Numbered from the stretch's first letter, positions 46,014 to 55,447 are shown. The stretch is DNA of 64,000 nt from Saccharothrix luteola (GCF_020859565.1 NZ_JAJHUO010000036.1:39249-103248), one strand, 5' to 3'. Notes: generated from the letters alone by a model not told the origin. Made by a program: numbers and translations.

Positions 46014-48314
46014 TTGAGCCAGGACACCGAACCCGCGCAGACGTCGCAGCCCGTGCCCGCACGGCCTCCGTCGGCGACGAGGCGCGTGCGCGCGCGGCTG
46101 GCACGTCGGATCACCGCCCAGCGCGCCGCGCCGGTCAAGCAGGTGCTCGAACCGCTGGCCGCCGTCCACCGCGACCTGCACCCGAAGGCCGACCTGGCGC
46201 TGCTCCAGCACGCCTACGACGTGGCGGAGGAGAAGCACCGCCCGCAGCGGCGCAAGTCCGGCGACCCCTACATCACGCACCCGCTCGCCGTGGCGACGAT
46301 CCTGGCCGAGCTGGGCATGGACACCACCACGCTGGTCGCCGCCCTCCTGCACGACACGGTGGAGGACACCGACTACTCGCTGGACCAGCTCCGGGTCGAC
46401 TTCGGCACCGAGGTGTCGCTCCTCGTGGACGGCGTCACCAAGCTCGACAAGGTCAAGCTCGGCGCGGCGGCCGAGGCGGAGACCATCCGCAAGATGGTCA
46501 TCGCCATGGCCAAGGACCCCCGGGTGCTGGTGATCAAGCTCGCCGACCGGCTGCACAACATGCGCACCATGCGGTTCCTCCCGCCGGAGAAGCAGGCCCG
46601 CAAGGCGCGCGAGACGCTGGAGGTGCTCGCGCCGCTGGCGCACCGCCTCGGCATGGCGACGGTGAAGTGGGAGCTGGAGGACCTCGCGTTCGCGATCCTC
46701 CAGCCCAAGAAGTACGACGAGATAGTGCGCCTGGTGGCCAACCGCGCGCCGTCCCGGGACACCTACCTGGGCGGGGTGATCACGGAGCTGTCCCAGCAGA
46801 TGGCGGCGGCCCAGATCACGGCCAAGGTCGAGGGCAGGCCCAAGCACTACTACTCGATCCACCAGAAGATGATCGTGCGCGGTCGGGACTTCGACGACAT
46901 CCACGACCTGGTGGGCGTGCGCATCCAGGTGGACGAGGTCCGCGACTGCTACGCGGCGATGGGGGTCGTGCACGCGCTGTGGCAGCCGATGCCGGGCCGG
47001 TTCAAGGACTACATCGCGCAGCCCCGGTTCGGGGTGTACCAGTCGTTGCACACGACGGTCATCGGGCCGGACGGCAAGCCGCTGGAAGTGCAGATCCGCA
47101 CCTACGACATGCACCGGACCGCCGAGTACGGCATCGCGGCGCACTGGCGGTACAAGGAGACGCGCGGCACGCACACCGGCAAGGGCGTCGAGGTCGACGA
47201 GATGGCCTGGATGCGCCAGCTGCTCGACTGGCAGCGCGAGGCCGCCGACCCCGGTGAGTTCCTGGAGTCGCTCCGGTTCGACCTGGCCGCGCGGGAGATC
47301 TTCGTCTTCACGCCGAAGGGCGACGTGGTGACGTTGCCGACCGGGTCCACGCCGGTCGACTTCGCGTACGCCGTGCACACCGAGGTGGGTCACCGGTGCA
47401 TCGGCGCGCGGGTGAACGGCCGGCTCGTCGCGCTGGAGCGCAAGCTCGAGAACGGCGAGGTCATCGAGATCTTCACCTCGAAGGCGGAGGGCGCGGGCCC
47501 GTCCCGCGACTGGCTGTCGTTCGCGGCCTCGCCCAGGGCCAAGGCGAAGATCAAGCAGTGGTTCGCGAAGGAGCGCAAGGAAGAGGCCATCGAGGTCGGC
47601 AAGGACGCCATCGCGAAGGAGGTCCGACGCGTCGGGCTCCCGTTGCAGAGGCTGGTCTCGGCCGACTCGATGGGCGCGCTGTCGAAGGAGCTGCACTACC
47701 CCGACGTGTCGGCGCTGTACGCGGCCGTGGGGGAGGGCCACACCTCCGCGCGGCACGTCGTGCAGCGGCTGGTCGCGCAGCTCGGCGGTGTGGAGCACGC
47801 CGAGGAAGAGCTGGCGGAGCGGTCGACGCCGTCCACGGTCGCCCGGCGGCGGGTCACCGGGGACGCCGGTGTCGTCGTCAAGGACGCGGCCGACGTGTGG
47901 GTCAAGCTGGCGCGCTGCTGCACGCCCGTGCCGGGTGACGACATCCTCGGCTTCGTCACCCGCGGCGGCGGGGTGTCGGTGCACCGGACGGACTGCACCA
48001 ACGCGGACGAGCTGCTCAGGACGCCCGAGCGGCTGCTGGACGTCGAGTGGGCGCCGTCGTCGTCCTCGGTGTTCCTGGTGGCGATCCAGGTGGAGGCGCT
48101 GGACCGGCACCGGCTGCTGTCGGACGTGACGAAGGTGCTGGCCGACGAGAAGGTCAACATCCTGTCGGCGTCGGTGACGACGTCGCGGGACCGGGTCGCG
48201 GTGTCGCGGTTCTCGTTCGAGATGGGCGACCCGAAGCACCTCGGTCACGTGCTGAAGGCGGTTCGCAGCGTGGAGGGCGTGTACGACGTGTACCGGGTGA
48301 CGTCGGCGTCGTGA
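46014..48314 (+). CDS. rel: Bifunctional (p)ppGpp synthase/hydrolase Rel
   Basis: 766 aa stringent-response enzyme. The N-terminal HD hydrolase is intact (YITHPLAVATILAELG, LLHDTVEDT). The synthetase domain has GRPKHYYSIHQKM and RFGVYQSLHTTVIGP. Regulatory TGS (VVTLPTGSTPVDFAYAVHTE), helical/zinc-finger (ARCCTPVPGDDILGFVTRGG) and C-terminal ACT domains follow. A TTG start at 46014 is chosen because GAGGAG lies upstream. In many actinomycetes rel follows apt directly; here the neighbourhood is interrupted. Confidence 0.95.
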   Translation: MSQDTEPAQTSQPVPARPPSATRRVRARLARRITAQRAAPVKQVLEPLAAVHRDLHPKADLALLQHAYDVAEEKHRPQRRKSGDPYITHPLAVATILAELGMDTTTLVAALLHDTVEDTDYSLDQLRVDFGTEVSLLVDGVTKLDKVKLGAAAEAETIRKMVIAMAKDPRVLVIKLADRLHNMRTMRFLPPEKQARKARETLEVLAPLAHRLGMATVKWELEDLAFAILQPKKYDEIVRLVANRAPSRDTYLGGVITELSQQMAAAQITAKVEGRPKHYYSIHQKMIVRGRDFDDIHDLVGVRIQVDEVRDCYAAMGVVHALWQPMPGRFKDYIAQPRFGVYQSLHTTVIGPDGKPLEVQIRTYDMHRTAEYGIAAHWRYKETRGTHTGKGVEVDEMAWMRQLLDWQREAADPGEFLESLRFDLAAREIFVFTPKGDVVTLPTGSTPVDFAYAVHTEVGHRCIGARVNGRLVALERKLENGEVIEIFTSKAEGAGPSRDWLSFAASPRAKAKIKQWFAKERKEEAIEVGKDAIAKEVRRVGLPLQRLVSADSMGALSKELHYPDVSALYAAVGEGHTSARHVVQRLVAQLGGVEHAEEELAERSTPSTVARRRVTGDAGVVVKDAADVWVKLARCCTPVPGDDILGFVTRGGGVSVHRTDCTNADELLRTPERLLDVEWAPSSSSVFLVAIQVEALDRHRLLSDVTKVLADEKVNILSASVTTSRDRVAVSRFSFEMGDPKHLGHVLKAVRSVEGVYDVYRVTSAS

Positions 48315-48359
48315 CCGGCTGACCGCGCCTCCACGTCCGACGCGCCGCCCCCAGGCTGA

Positions 48360-48560
48360 TCCGTCGTGCCTCGTCCCGCGCGGGAAGTCGATCCGGCTCG
48401 GCAGCGCCCGGGACGCGGGGAAGTTGTCGTCCCAGGTGTCCACGTGCCACGTCACCAGGTCCCCGACGTTGGCCGGCACCCCGCACACGTCGGCCCGGGA
48501 TCCGTGGATCGTGTCCGCGTACCCGAGCACGGGGATGTGGTTCGCGTTGCTGAAGGGTGA
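48360..48560 (-). pseudogene. Orphan coding-like fragment, gene unknown
   Basis: In the 370-base gap between rel and the cyclophilin terminator, the minus strand reads about 65 residues with natural composition and almost all codons ending in G or C (NANHIPVLGYADTIHG, VGDLVTWHVDTWDDNF). There is no convincing start or ribosome-binding site, and the frame runs without a stop into the antisense of rel. It looks like the stranded middle of a lost gene; family not recognised. Confidence 0.4.
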
Positions 48561-48687
48561 AGAGATCGCACTAGGAGGCCCGGCGGCCGTCTCGGGCACC
48601 GGAGGCAGCCAGGGATCCTGGTGGCGTCAGTGAAACGTAAGGGGCCGGTGGGACCATCCGAGAGATCGGCTTGGCCGATGAGGAAGA

Positions 48688-48730
48688 CGCAGGGGCCCGG
48701 CACTCCTCTCCCGAGTGCCGGGCCCCTGCG
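48688..48730 (-). terminator. Terminator after the cyclophilin gene
   Basis: Perfect 18-bp stem (48688-48705 with 48713-48730), seven-base loop, 18 bases after the minus-strand stop. Confidence 0.88.
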
Positions 48731-48748
48731 TGTTCTCCGCGGCTGTCG

Positions 48749-49609
48749 TCAGGCGACCGCGACCGACTCGAACTTGACTTCCTTGTTCGGCTTGCCGCCG
48801 CCGGGGCTCGGGTCGAACGAGCCGTCGTGGCCCGCGCGGGCGACCTCGTCGATGAGCTTCAGACCGGCCTCGTCGAGGCTGCCGAAGACGGTGTAGTCGG
48901 GCGACAGCTGCGCGTCGCCGTAGACGATGAAGAACTGGCTGCCGTTCGTGCCCTTCTGCGTCGCTTGGTCGAGGCCGGCGTTCGCCATGGCCAGGTAGCC
49001 GCGGCCGTAGGTCAGCTCGGGCCACGTCTCGTTGTCGAACGTGTAGCCCGGGCCGCCGGTGCCGGTGCCCGTCGGGTCGCCGCACTGCAGCATCTGGAGG
49101 CCCTCGGTGCCGATGCGGTGGCACGTGCTGCCGTCGTAGTAGCCCTGCTTGACCAGGCTGACGAAGCTGTTCACGGCGCACGGCGCCAGGGCGCGGTCCA
49201 GGGTCAGCTTCAGCTCGCCGATGTTGGCCTTGATGGTGGCGGTCGCCGTGCCGGTCGCGGGGGCGCTCGCCTCGGGGGCCTTGGTGCCCTCCTTGGACGC
49301 GGGCTCCGTCGACGGCCGGTACTCGCACGTGGCCGGGTCCGCGATGGGCGTCGGGCGCGTGGGCAGCGCCTTCACCTCGGTCGGGATCTCGATCGGGGCC
49401 GGGGTGGTCGAGCTGGCGGCGGCGTCGTCGCCGGTGCTGCTGAAATCGGTCGTGGCGAGGAAGTACACACCGCCCGCGACCACGACGACGGTGACCGCCG
49501 TCGCGACGACCGCGATCACCCGGCGCCGCTTCGCGCGCTCCGCCCTGCGGACGAGCTGGCGTTCCAGCTTCCGCTTGGCCTGCTCGCGGCGCTGCACGTT
49601 GGTCGGCAC
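48749..49609 (-). CDS. Membrane-anchored cyclophilin-type peptidyl-prolyl isomerase
   Basis: 286 aa. A basic N-terminus (QAKRKLERQLVRRAERAKRR) and one membrane helix (VIAVVATAVTVVVVAGGVYF) orient the catalytic domain outward. A Thr/Pro/Ala linker follows. The cyclophilin domain has FVSLVKQGYYDGSTCHRI, YLAMANAG and NGSQFFIVYGD. Cis-trans prolyl isomerisation of exported proteins is expected. GTG 49609 is preferred: AGGGAGG lies six bases upstream, while the TTG at 49615 directly abuts that site. Its place between rel and the hydrolase/hisS pair is conserved in actinobacteria. Confidence 0.9.
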   Translation of the reverse strand: MPTNVQRREQAKRKLERQLVRRAERAKRRRVIAVVATAVTVVVVAGGVYFLATTDFSSTGDDAAASSTTPAPIEIPTEVKALPTRPTPIADPATCEYRPSTEPASKEGTKAPEASAPATGTATATIKANIGELKLTLDRALAPCAVNSFVSLVKQGYYDGSTCHRIGTEGLQMLQCGDPTGTGTGGPGYTFDNETWPELTYGRGYLAMANAGLDQATQKGTNGSQFFIVYGDAQLSPDYTVFGSLDEAGLKLIDEVARAGHDGSFDPSPGGGKPNKEVKFESVAVA

Positions 49610-49754
49610 CTGCAACCTCCCTGATCTCTTCGTCGACGGCGACGATCGGTCAGCAGTCTAGGGGGCGGGTATGTGACTGGTGTATGCCGGATAGGCTGCT
49701 TGGCGTGGTCCACAGGGATCCGTTGTCGATCCGTTGCCGTCGAGAGGTGATCCC

Positions 49755-50456
49755 GTGCTGGTGATCGGGTTCCCGACCGGCGCTCTCCAGGCCAACTGCT
49801 TCGTGCTGGCCACGGGCGCGGGCGGGGCGTGCGTGGTGGTCGATCCCGGTCAGGACGCGGTCGAGCCGGTCGCCGAGGCGTTGCGCGAGCACCGGCTCTC
49901 GCCGGTCGCGGTGCTGCTCACGCACGGGCACTTCGACCACACGTTCTCCGTCGCGCCCGTCTGCGACGGCAACGACATCCCCGCGTGGATCCACCCCGAC
50001 GACCGCGAGATGCTGGCCGACCCGCTCAAGGGCATCAGCGCCCAGTCACGGGCCTTCTTCGGCGGCAACCTGGAGATGCGGGAGCCGCGCGAGGTGCGCG
50101 AGCTGACCGACGGCGCCGAGCTGGACCTGGCCGGCCTCCGGCTGACCGTCGACCACACACCGGGCCATACCGGCGGGTCGGTGATGTTCCGCGCCGGCAC
50201 CGAGGAGGGCGGACGGCTCGTGCTGTCCGGCGACACCCTCTTCGCCGGCTCCATCGGACGCACCGACCTGCCGGGCGGCAACCACCGCGAGATGCTGACG
50301 TCGCTGCGCACGAAGGTGCTGACGCTGACCGACGACACGGTGGTCCTGCCCGGCCACGGACCGACGACGACCATCGGTCGCGAGCGCGTGAGCAACCCGT
50401 TCCTGCTGGAGCTGGGCTCACCGGACGCGCCGGCCGCACCGCACCGAGGACTGTAG
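49755..50456 (+). CDS. Metallo-beta-lactamase-fold hydrolase (glyoxalase II-like)
   Basis: 233 aa. The metal motif THGHFDH is complete, with further ligands in DHTPGHTGGS, LSGDTLF and LPGHGPTT. The family includes hydroxyacylglutathione hydrolase; actinomycetes use mycothiol, so the thioester substrate may differ. GTG 49755 is chosen because AGAGGTGA precedes it. Six bases separate it from hisS, so the two are an operon, as is usual. Confidence 0.87.
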   Translation: MLVIGFPTGALQANCFVLATGAGGACVVVDPGQDAVEPVAEALREHRLSPVAVLLTHGHFDHTFSVAPVCDGNDIPAWIHPDDREMLADPLKGISAQSRAFFGGNLEMREPREVRELTDGAELDLAGLRLTVDHTPGHTGGSVMFRAGTEEGGRLVLSGDTLFAGSIGRTDLPGGNHREMLTSLRTKVLTLTDDTVVLPGHGPTTTIGRERVSNPFLLELGSPDAPAAPHRGL

Positions 50457-50462
50457 AGAACA

Positions 50463-51728
50463 GTGACGACCCCCTTCGCCGCCCCCAAGGGCGTTCCCGA
50501 CTACTTCCCGCCCACCTCGGCGTCGTTCCTGGCGGTGCGCGACACGCTGGTGGAGTCGGCGCGCCGAGCCGGCTACGGCTACATCGAGCTGCCCGTCTTC
50601 GAGGACACCGCGTTGTTCGCGCGCGGCGTCGGCGAGTCGACCGACGTGGTCAGCAAGGAGATGTACACGTTCACCGACCGGGGCGGGCGGTCCATCACGC
50701 TGCGGCCCGAGGGCACGGCGGGCGTCATGCGGGCCGTCATCGAGCACGGCCTCGACCGCGGCCAGCTGCCCGTGAAGCTCGCGTACGCGGGCCAGTTCTT
50801 CCGCGCCGAACAGCCCCAGGCAGGCCGCTACCGCCAGTTCCACCAGGTCGGTGTCGAGGCCGTCGGCGTCGACGACCCGGCCCTGGACGCCGAGGTCATC
50901 GCCATCGCCGACGCCGGCTTCCGAGCCCTCGGCCTGACCGGCTTCCGCCTCGAACTGACGTCACTGGGCGACTCCACGTGCCGCCCGCAGTACCGCGACA
51001 AGCTCCAGGCCTTCCTCGCCGAGCTGCCCCTGGACGACGAGACCCGCCGCCGCGCCGAGCTGAACCCCCTCCGCGTGCTGGACGACAAGCGCCCCGAGGT
51101 CCGCGAACTGGTCGCCGACGCGCCCCTCATGGTGGACAACCTCTCCGCCGAGTCCCTCGCCCACTACGAGCAGGTCAAGGGCTACCTCAACGAGCTGGGC
51201 GTGAAGTTCGCCGAGAACCCCCGGATGGTCCGCGGCCTCGACTACTACACGAAGACGACCTTCGAGTTCGTGCACGACGGCCTGGGCGCCCAATCCGGCA
51301 TCGGCGGCGGCGGTCGCTACGACGGCCTCATGGAACAACTCGGCGGCCAGCCACTGTCGGGCGTCGGCTTCGGCCTCGGCGTCGACCGCGCGCTGCTGGC
51401 GTGCCAGGTCGAGGGCGTCACCCCGGGCGACCAGACCCGCTGCGACGTCTACGGCGTGCCGCTGGGCGAGGCCGCGAAGTCCCGCCTCGTCGCCCTCTCC
51501 GCTCCCTTGCGCGCCGCCGGCGTCCGGTTCGACCTGTCCTATGGTGGCAAGGGCCTCAAGGGCGCGATGAAGGGCGCCGACCGCTCGGGTGCGCGCTTCG
51601 CCCTCGTCCTGGGCGAGCGCGACATCGAGGCCGGCGTCGTGCAGGTCAAGGAGTTGTCGTCGGGCGACCAGCGCGAGGTGCCGCTGGCGGACGTGGTGAT
51701 CTCAGTGCTGGAGGCGTTGGGCCGGTGA
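50463..51728 (+). CDS. hisS: Histidyl-tRNA synthetase
   Basis: 421 aa class II synthetase. Motif 1 (PKGVPDYFPP...), motif 2 (YAGQFFRAEQPQAGRYRQFHQ), the His-specific loop (GLDYYTKTTFEF), motif 3 (GVGFGLGVDRAL) and the GGGGRYDGL segment are present. A C-terminal anticodon-binding domain completes it. GTG start at 50463. The downstream gene overlaps its stop. Confidence 0.95.
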   Translation: MTTPFAAPKGVPDYFPPTSASFLAVRDTLVESARRAGYGYIELPVFEDTALFARGVGESTDVVSKEMYTFTDRGGRSITLRPEGTAGVMRAVIEHGLDRGQLPVKLAYAGQFFRAEQPQAGRYRQFHQVGVEAVGVDDPALDAEVIAIADAGFRALGLTGFRLELTSLGDSTCRPQYRDKLQAFLAELPLDDETRRRAELNPLRVLDDKRPEVRELVADAPLMVDNLSAESLAHYEQVKGYLNELGVKFAENPRMVRGLDYYTKTTFEFVHDGLGAQSGIGGGGRYDGLMEQLGGQPLSGVGFGLGVDRALLACQVEGVTPGDQTRCDVYGVPLGEAAKSRLVALSAPLRAAGVRFDLSYGGKGLKGAMKGADRSGARFALVLGERDIEAGVVQVKELSSGDQREVPLADVVISVLEALGR

Positions 51729-52354
51729 GCGAGCGGATTGCCCTTGACCTGCTTGACCCGAAGTCGGTGCGCAAACGCGCGCGCACGGTCGCCATCGGCG
51801 CGTTGATCGTCGCCGCCGCGTTCGGCGGCCTGCTCGGCCTGCTCGCCGGTCGGACCGCGGGTCTCGTCGCGGCAGCGATCTTCGCCATACCCCTCCTCCT
51901 GCTGGCCTGGTCGGAAGCCCGCCGCAGGGTCTGGCTGGAGGGCCACGTCCTCTCCGTCCGCGCCTTCGGCACGCGCTCGGTCGACCTGCACACCGCCGAC
52001 CAACTCGACCTGCTGGTGACCGACGTGCGCGGCAGTCGCACCGTCGGCCTCTTCGTGCGCGGCGGCGGCAAGGCGATCAACCTCGCACTGGCCATCTACG
52101 CCGGCACCGGGGGCCGCGAACAGGGCGTCCTCCCACTGCGCAAACTGGCCGACGTCCTAGCCGGCCGAGGCGACCCCCCAGGCCTCGTCTTCTCCGAACT
52201 CCTGGTCGCCCAACTCCGCGCCGAAGCCCGAGGCCTCCCCGCCTCCGACCGCCCCCTCTACCAACTGGGCTCCAAGGCCCCGACCGGCCGCCTCGCCCAG
52301 AAACTCAACCCGGAAGCCATCTCCCGCTTCGTCTCCACCCTCGACCAACCCTGA
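51725..52354 (+). CDS. Conserved actinobacterial membrane protein
   Basis: 209 aa. Two close hydrophobic helices (VAIGALIVAAAFGGLLGLLA and LVAAAIFAIPLLLLAW) are followed by a soluble domain with WLEGHVLSVRAFGTRSVDL. No known domain recognised. GTG at 51725 overlaps the hisS stop (GTGA), so it is translationally coupled. A long open frame upstream is only the shadow of hisS. Function unknown. Confidence 0.75.
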   Translation: MSERIALDLLDPKSVRKRARTVAIGALIVAAAFGGLLGLLAGRTAGLVAAAIFAIPLLLLAWSEARRRVWLEGHVLSVRAFGTRSVDLHTADQLDLLVTDVRGSRTVGLFVRGGGKAINLALAIYAGTGGREQGVLPLRKLADVLAGRGDPPGLVFSELLVAQLRAEARGLPASDRPLYQLGSKAPTGRLAQKLNPEAISRFVSTLDQP

Positions 52355-52376
52355 CCACCCAGGCCCCACGTCCACC

Positions 52377-52408
52377 GGCGCGCCCTTCCCCACGAGGAAG
52401 GGCGCGCC
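52377..52408. terminator. Bidirectional terminator
   Basis: 13-bp stem (52377-52389 with 52396-52408), six-base loop, between two convergent genes that end at 52354 and 52412. Confidence 0.85.
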
Positions 52409-52411
52409 GCC

Positions 52412-53275
52412 CTAATCATCCGGCAAACCCCACGTCCCCTTGGGCGGCGCGGGCGACTGGGTGGCCGTCGCATCGGTCGTCGCCGGCACCCCGCCGATGA
52501 ACCGGATCAGCGAGTCGTCGTGCTCCACCCGCCCCGGGAACGGGTCACCGGCCGTCAACCGGGTCAACGCCGCCACCGGCAGCTCGACGTGCGACCCGAC
52601 CAGCACGAAGTTGCCGAACCGCCTGCCCTTGAACACCGCCGGCTCCGCCAGCACGCACACGTGCGGGAACACCGCCCGAACCGTCGCCGCCTGGGCCTTG
52701 GCGAACGCCAGCTTCCCGCCGTCGCCGATGTTGGCCGCGTAGACGCCACCCGCCCGCAGCACCCGTGACGCCAACGCCACGAACTCCACCGACGTCAGGT
52801 GCGCGGGCGTGCGCGACCCGGCGAACACATCGGTCACCACCAGGTCGAACGCCGCCTCGGGCGCCTTCTCCAGCACCGCCCGCGCGTCACCGTTGCGGAT
52901 CCGCAGCCGCCAGTTCCGGTCCAGCGGCAGCACGCCGCGCACCAGGTCGACCAACGCCGCGTCGATCTCCACCACCTGCTGGCTGGACCGCGGCCGCGTC
53001 ACCGCGATGTACCGGGGCAGCGTCAGCGCGCCGCCGCCCAGGTGCAGCGCCCGGATCGGCTCGCTGCCCGGCGCGACCAGGTCGGCGACGTGGCCGAGCC
53101 GCCGCAGGTACTCGAACTCCAGGTGCCCGGGGTCGTCCAGGTCCACGTGGGACTGCGGCGTTCCGTTCAACCGCAGCATCCACGCCCTCGGCACGTCCGG
53201 GTCCGGGATCAGTTCCGCGATGCCCGAGTCGACCTCACGGCTGATGGTCTCGTCGGCTTTCCGGATCCGTCCCAC
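52412..53275 (-). CDS. Spermidine synthase-like methyltransferase-fold protein
   Basis: 287 aa. It has the Rossmann core of polyamine aminopropyltransferases: ALHLGGGALTLPRYIA for cofactor binding, VVEIDAALVDLVR, and VVTDVFAGSRTPAHL in place of the active-site loop. Actinobacteria carry many such 'fused' or short SpeE-like proteins without proven aminopropyl transfer. A role with SAM or decarboxylated SAM is likely. Confidence 0.75.
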   Translation of the reverse strand: MGRIRKADETISREVDSGIAELIPDPDVPRAWMLRLNGTPQSHVDLDDPGHLEFEYLRRLGHVADLVAPGSEPIRALHLGGGALTLPRYIAVTRPRSSQQVVEIDAALVDLVRGVLPLDRNWRLRIRNGDARAVLEKAPEAAFDLVVTDVFAGSRTPAHLTSVEFVALASRVLRAGGVYAANIGDGGKLAFAKAQAATVRAVFPHVCVLAEPAVFKGRRFGNFVLVGSHVELPVAALTRLTAGDPFPGRVEHDDSLIRFIGGVPATTDATATQSPAPPKGTWGLPDD

Positions 53276-53282
53276 CCGACGA

Positions 53283-53690
53283 TTATCCCGGTAGCGACTG
53301 CGTGCGGCGCTTCCGGTCCGGCAGGCGGTCGACCAGCCTGCCCAGGCGCTCGGTCGTACCTTGCAACGGCCCGAGCGCGGCGGCCAGCACGCGGATCGAC
53401 TCGTCCAGCTGCCCGGTGCTGCCGGCCAACGTGGCGATCCGGGGCTCCAGCTCCGTCAACCGGCGTTGCACCGCCTCCAGCTGGTGCAACGCCTCGGGCA
53501 CCTCGTTGGCCACGAACGTGGCGAGCTGCTCCAGCCGTTCGAGCGTGCCCCGCAACTCCGCGACCTGCGGCAACGCCTGCGCCAGCGGTGCCAGCTTCTC
53601 CAGCGCGTCGGCGATGCGCGGCAACGCGCGCACGCCCGACACCAGCCCGGTGGCGACACGGGCGGTGAGACCCAACACGGTCCGCAGCAT
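53283..53690 (-). CDS. Coiled-coil protein of unknown function
   Basis: 135 aa. Almost entirely heptad-like: LEKLAPLAQALPQVAELRG, LERLEQLATFVANEV, LHQLEAVQRRLTELEPRIA. No catalytic motif. ATG 53690 is preferred because it starts the helical protein; the frame is open to 53753. It lies seven bases upstream of the spermidine-synthase-like gene and is probably cotranscribed with it. Confidence 0.65.
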   Translation of the reverse strand: MLRTVLGLTARVATGLVSGVRALPRIADALEKLAPLAQALPQVAELRGTLERLEQLATFVANEVPEALHQLEAVQRRLTELEPRIATLAGSTGQLDESIRVLAAALGPLQGTTERLGRLVDRLPDRKRRTQSLPG

Positions 53691-53709
53691 GGCGGTACGG
53701 TACCGATCC

Positions 53710-54072
53710 GTGCAGCTCGCCGCAGATGTCCTCACCGCGCTGGTCGCGGCCATCCACCTCTACATCGTCGTGCTGGAGATGTTCCTCTGGAACACGCCAC
53801 GCGGCCGTGCGACCTTCGGCACCACGCCCGAGTTCGCCGCCGAGTCGAAGGTGCTGGCCGCCAACCAGGGCCTCTACAACGGGTTCCTGGCCGCCGGGCT
53901 GATCTTCGCCCTGATCGTCCGGGGCTCCACCGGGTTCGCCTTCTCCGTCTTCTTCCTGATCTGCGTGATCATCGCGGGCCTGTACGGCGCCGCGACCGTC
54001 AGTCGTCGGATCCTGGTCGTGCAGTCCGTGCCCGCCGCGATCGCGTTGCTGCTGGTGGTGCTGGCGAGGTAG
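53710..54072 (+). CDS. DUF1304 membrane protein
   Basis: 120 aa, four hydrophobic helices. The motif HLYIVVLEMFLWNTPRGRATFG is the DUF1304 signature, and NQGLYNGFLAAGLI follows. Function unknown. GTG 53710 is reported; an ATG at 53689 would overlap the divergent coiled-coil start codon. The 3' end overlaps the convergent YibE/F gene by 74 bases. Confidence 0.8.
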   Translation: MQLAADVLTALVAAIHLYIVVLEMFLWNTPRGRATFGTTPEFAAESKVLAANQGLYNGFLAAGLIFALIVRGSTGFAFSVFFLICVIIAGLYGAATVSRRILVVQSVPAAIALLLVVLAR

Positions 54073-55447
54073 CCGGACGGCGCCACGGCCCCTTCGCCGG
54101 GTCGTAGCCGGTGCGCAGGTCACCCCTCACGTGCTTGCGCCACAGGGGATCTCGACCAACCTCACCGGACTCACCCGACCCACCGGACTCACCCGACCCA
54201 CCCGGCACCGGCACCACCTCACGCCCAGCCACGAACGCCGCCAACGCCGTCGTGATCGGCACCGCCGCCACGAGCCCGATGCTGCCCACCAGGGTCCGCA
54301 CGACCTCCTGCGCGACCTCCTGCGCGGTCAGGATCTCGCCCAGGCTCCGCCCCGACAGGGTGAACGCCAGCAGCAACGGCAGCGCCGCGCCCGCGTACGC
54401 CATGACCAGCGTGTTCACCACGGACGACAGGTGGTCGCGACCGATCCGCGACCCCGCCGCGTACAGCTCGCGGAACCCCAGCGACGGGTTCGCCCGCCGC
54501 AGCTCCCACACCGCGCTGGTCTGCGTCACGGTCACGTCGTCCAGCACGCCGAGCGCGCCGATGATCGTGCCCGCCAGCAGCAGCCCGCGCGTGTCGATGC
54601 CGTGCCCGAGCAGCGACACCAGGTTCGCCGTCTCCTGGTCCAACCCGGTCAGCTTGCCGAACGCCGAGAACACCGCGCCCAGCACGCAGATCAACGCCAG
54701 GCTGACCAACGTGCCCAGCACCGCCGTGGACGTCCGCGCGGACAACCCGTGCGTCAGGTACAGCACCACGAACATGATCAACCCCGCGCCGACCACGGCC
54801 ACGGTCAGCGGGTTCTCGCCGGCCAGGATGGCGGGCAGCACGAACAGCACGAGCACCACGAAGCTCAACGCCAGCGCGCCCAGCGCCGCCAGCCCCTGCC
54901 ACCGCCCCAGCAGCAGCACCGCCGCCGCGAACAGCACGGCCAGCAGCAGCAACGGCACGCCCCGCTGGAAGTCGGCCAGCTGGTAGGACGTGCTGTCGTT
55001 CGGGTCGCCGCCGCCGTAGGACAGCACCACCGCGTCGCCCACGGTGAACGTCGGCGTGCCCGGCTGGTCCGGCACCGGGATCCGGATCTCCCGACCCGCC
55101 GCAGCGCCGTCGCTCATCTTCACGGTCACCAGCACGCACCCGGTGGCGCCCGGCTCGCCCGTGTCCGGACCGCACCCGCCCCGCGCCACCGCCGTCACGT
55201 CACCGCGCACCGGCACCTGCGCGAGCCCCGCCTCCGCGCCCGTGCGCTGCTCGTGCCCGAACGGGTACAGCAGCAGCGCGCCGACCACGGTCGCGAGCAC
55301 GAGCGGCAGCAGCAGGACCAGCAGCAGCTTCCGCACACGTCGGGAAGCAGGCTCGACGGGGCCGTGCCCATGGCCGTGTCCATGGGCGGCGATGAGGTCC
55401 TTGGCGCGCACGCGCACATACTGCCCGCCCACCCCGGTCGTCCGCAT
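53999..55447 (-). CDS. YibE/F-like membrane protein
   Basis: 482 aa. A His/Gly-rich N-terminus (AHGHGHGHG) precedes a membrane helix and an extracytoplasmic domain. A multi-helix YibE/F bundle follows with GIDTRGLLLAGTIIGALGVLDDVTVTQ and ASRIGRDHLSS-type sequence (AGSRIGRDHLSSVVNTL). A Gly/Ser/Glu repeat and a basic tail close it. The family is of unknown function; a transport role is assumed. The last 25 residues are antisense to DUF1304, which suggests the original stop was lost. Confidence 0.82.
   Translation of the reverse strand: MRTTGVGGQYVRVRAKDLIAAHGHGHGHGPVEPASRRVRKLLLVLLLPLVLATVVGALLLYPFGHEQRTGAEAGLAQVPVRGDVTAVARGGCGPDTGEPGATGCVLVTVKMSDGAAAGREIRIPVPDQPGTPTFTVGDAVVLSYGGGDPNDSTSYQLADFQRGVPLLLLAVLFAAAVLLLGRWQGLAALGALALSFVVLVLFVLPAILAGENPLTVAVVGAGLIMFVVLYLTHGLSARTSTAVLGTLVSLALICVLGAVFSAFGKLTGLDQETANLVSLLGHGIDTRGLLLAGTIIGALGVLDDVTVTQTSAVWELRRANPSLGFRELYAAGSRIGRDHLSSVVNTLVMAYAGAALPLLLAFTLSGRSLGEILTAQEVAQEVVRTLVGSIGLVAAVPITTALAAFVAGREVVPVPGGSGESGGSGESGEVGRDPLWRKHVRGDLRTGYDPAKGPWRRPATSPAPPAATRSRRARTARPGSDD

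Noticed and set aside
45945..48599. Very long minus-strand open frame opposite rel
   Set aside because: It is antisense to a well-conserved gene, and its Arg/His/Val-rich composition is typical of high-GC shadow frames; only the part beyond rel looks coding-like.
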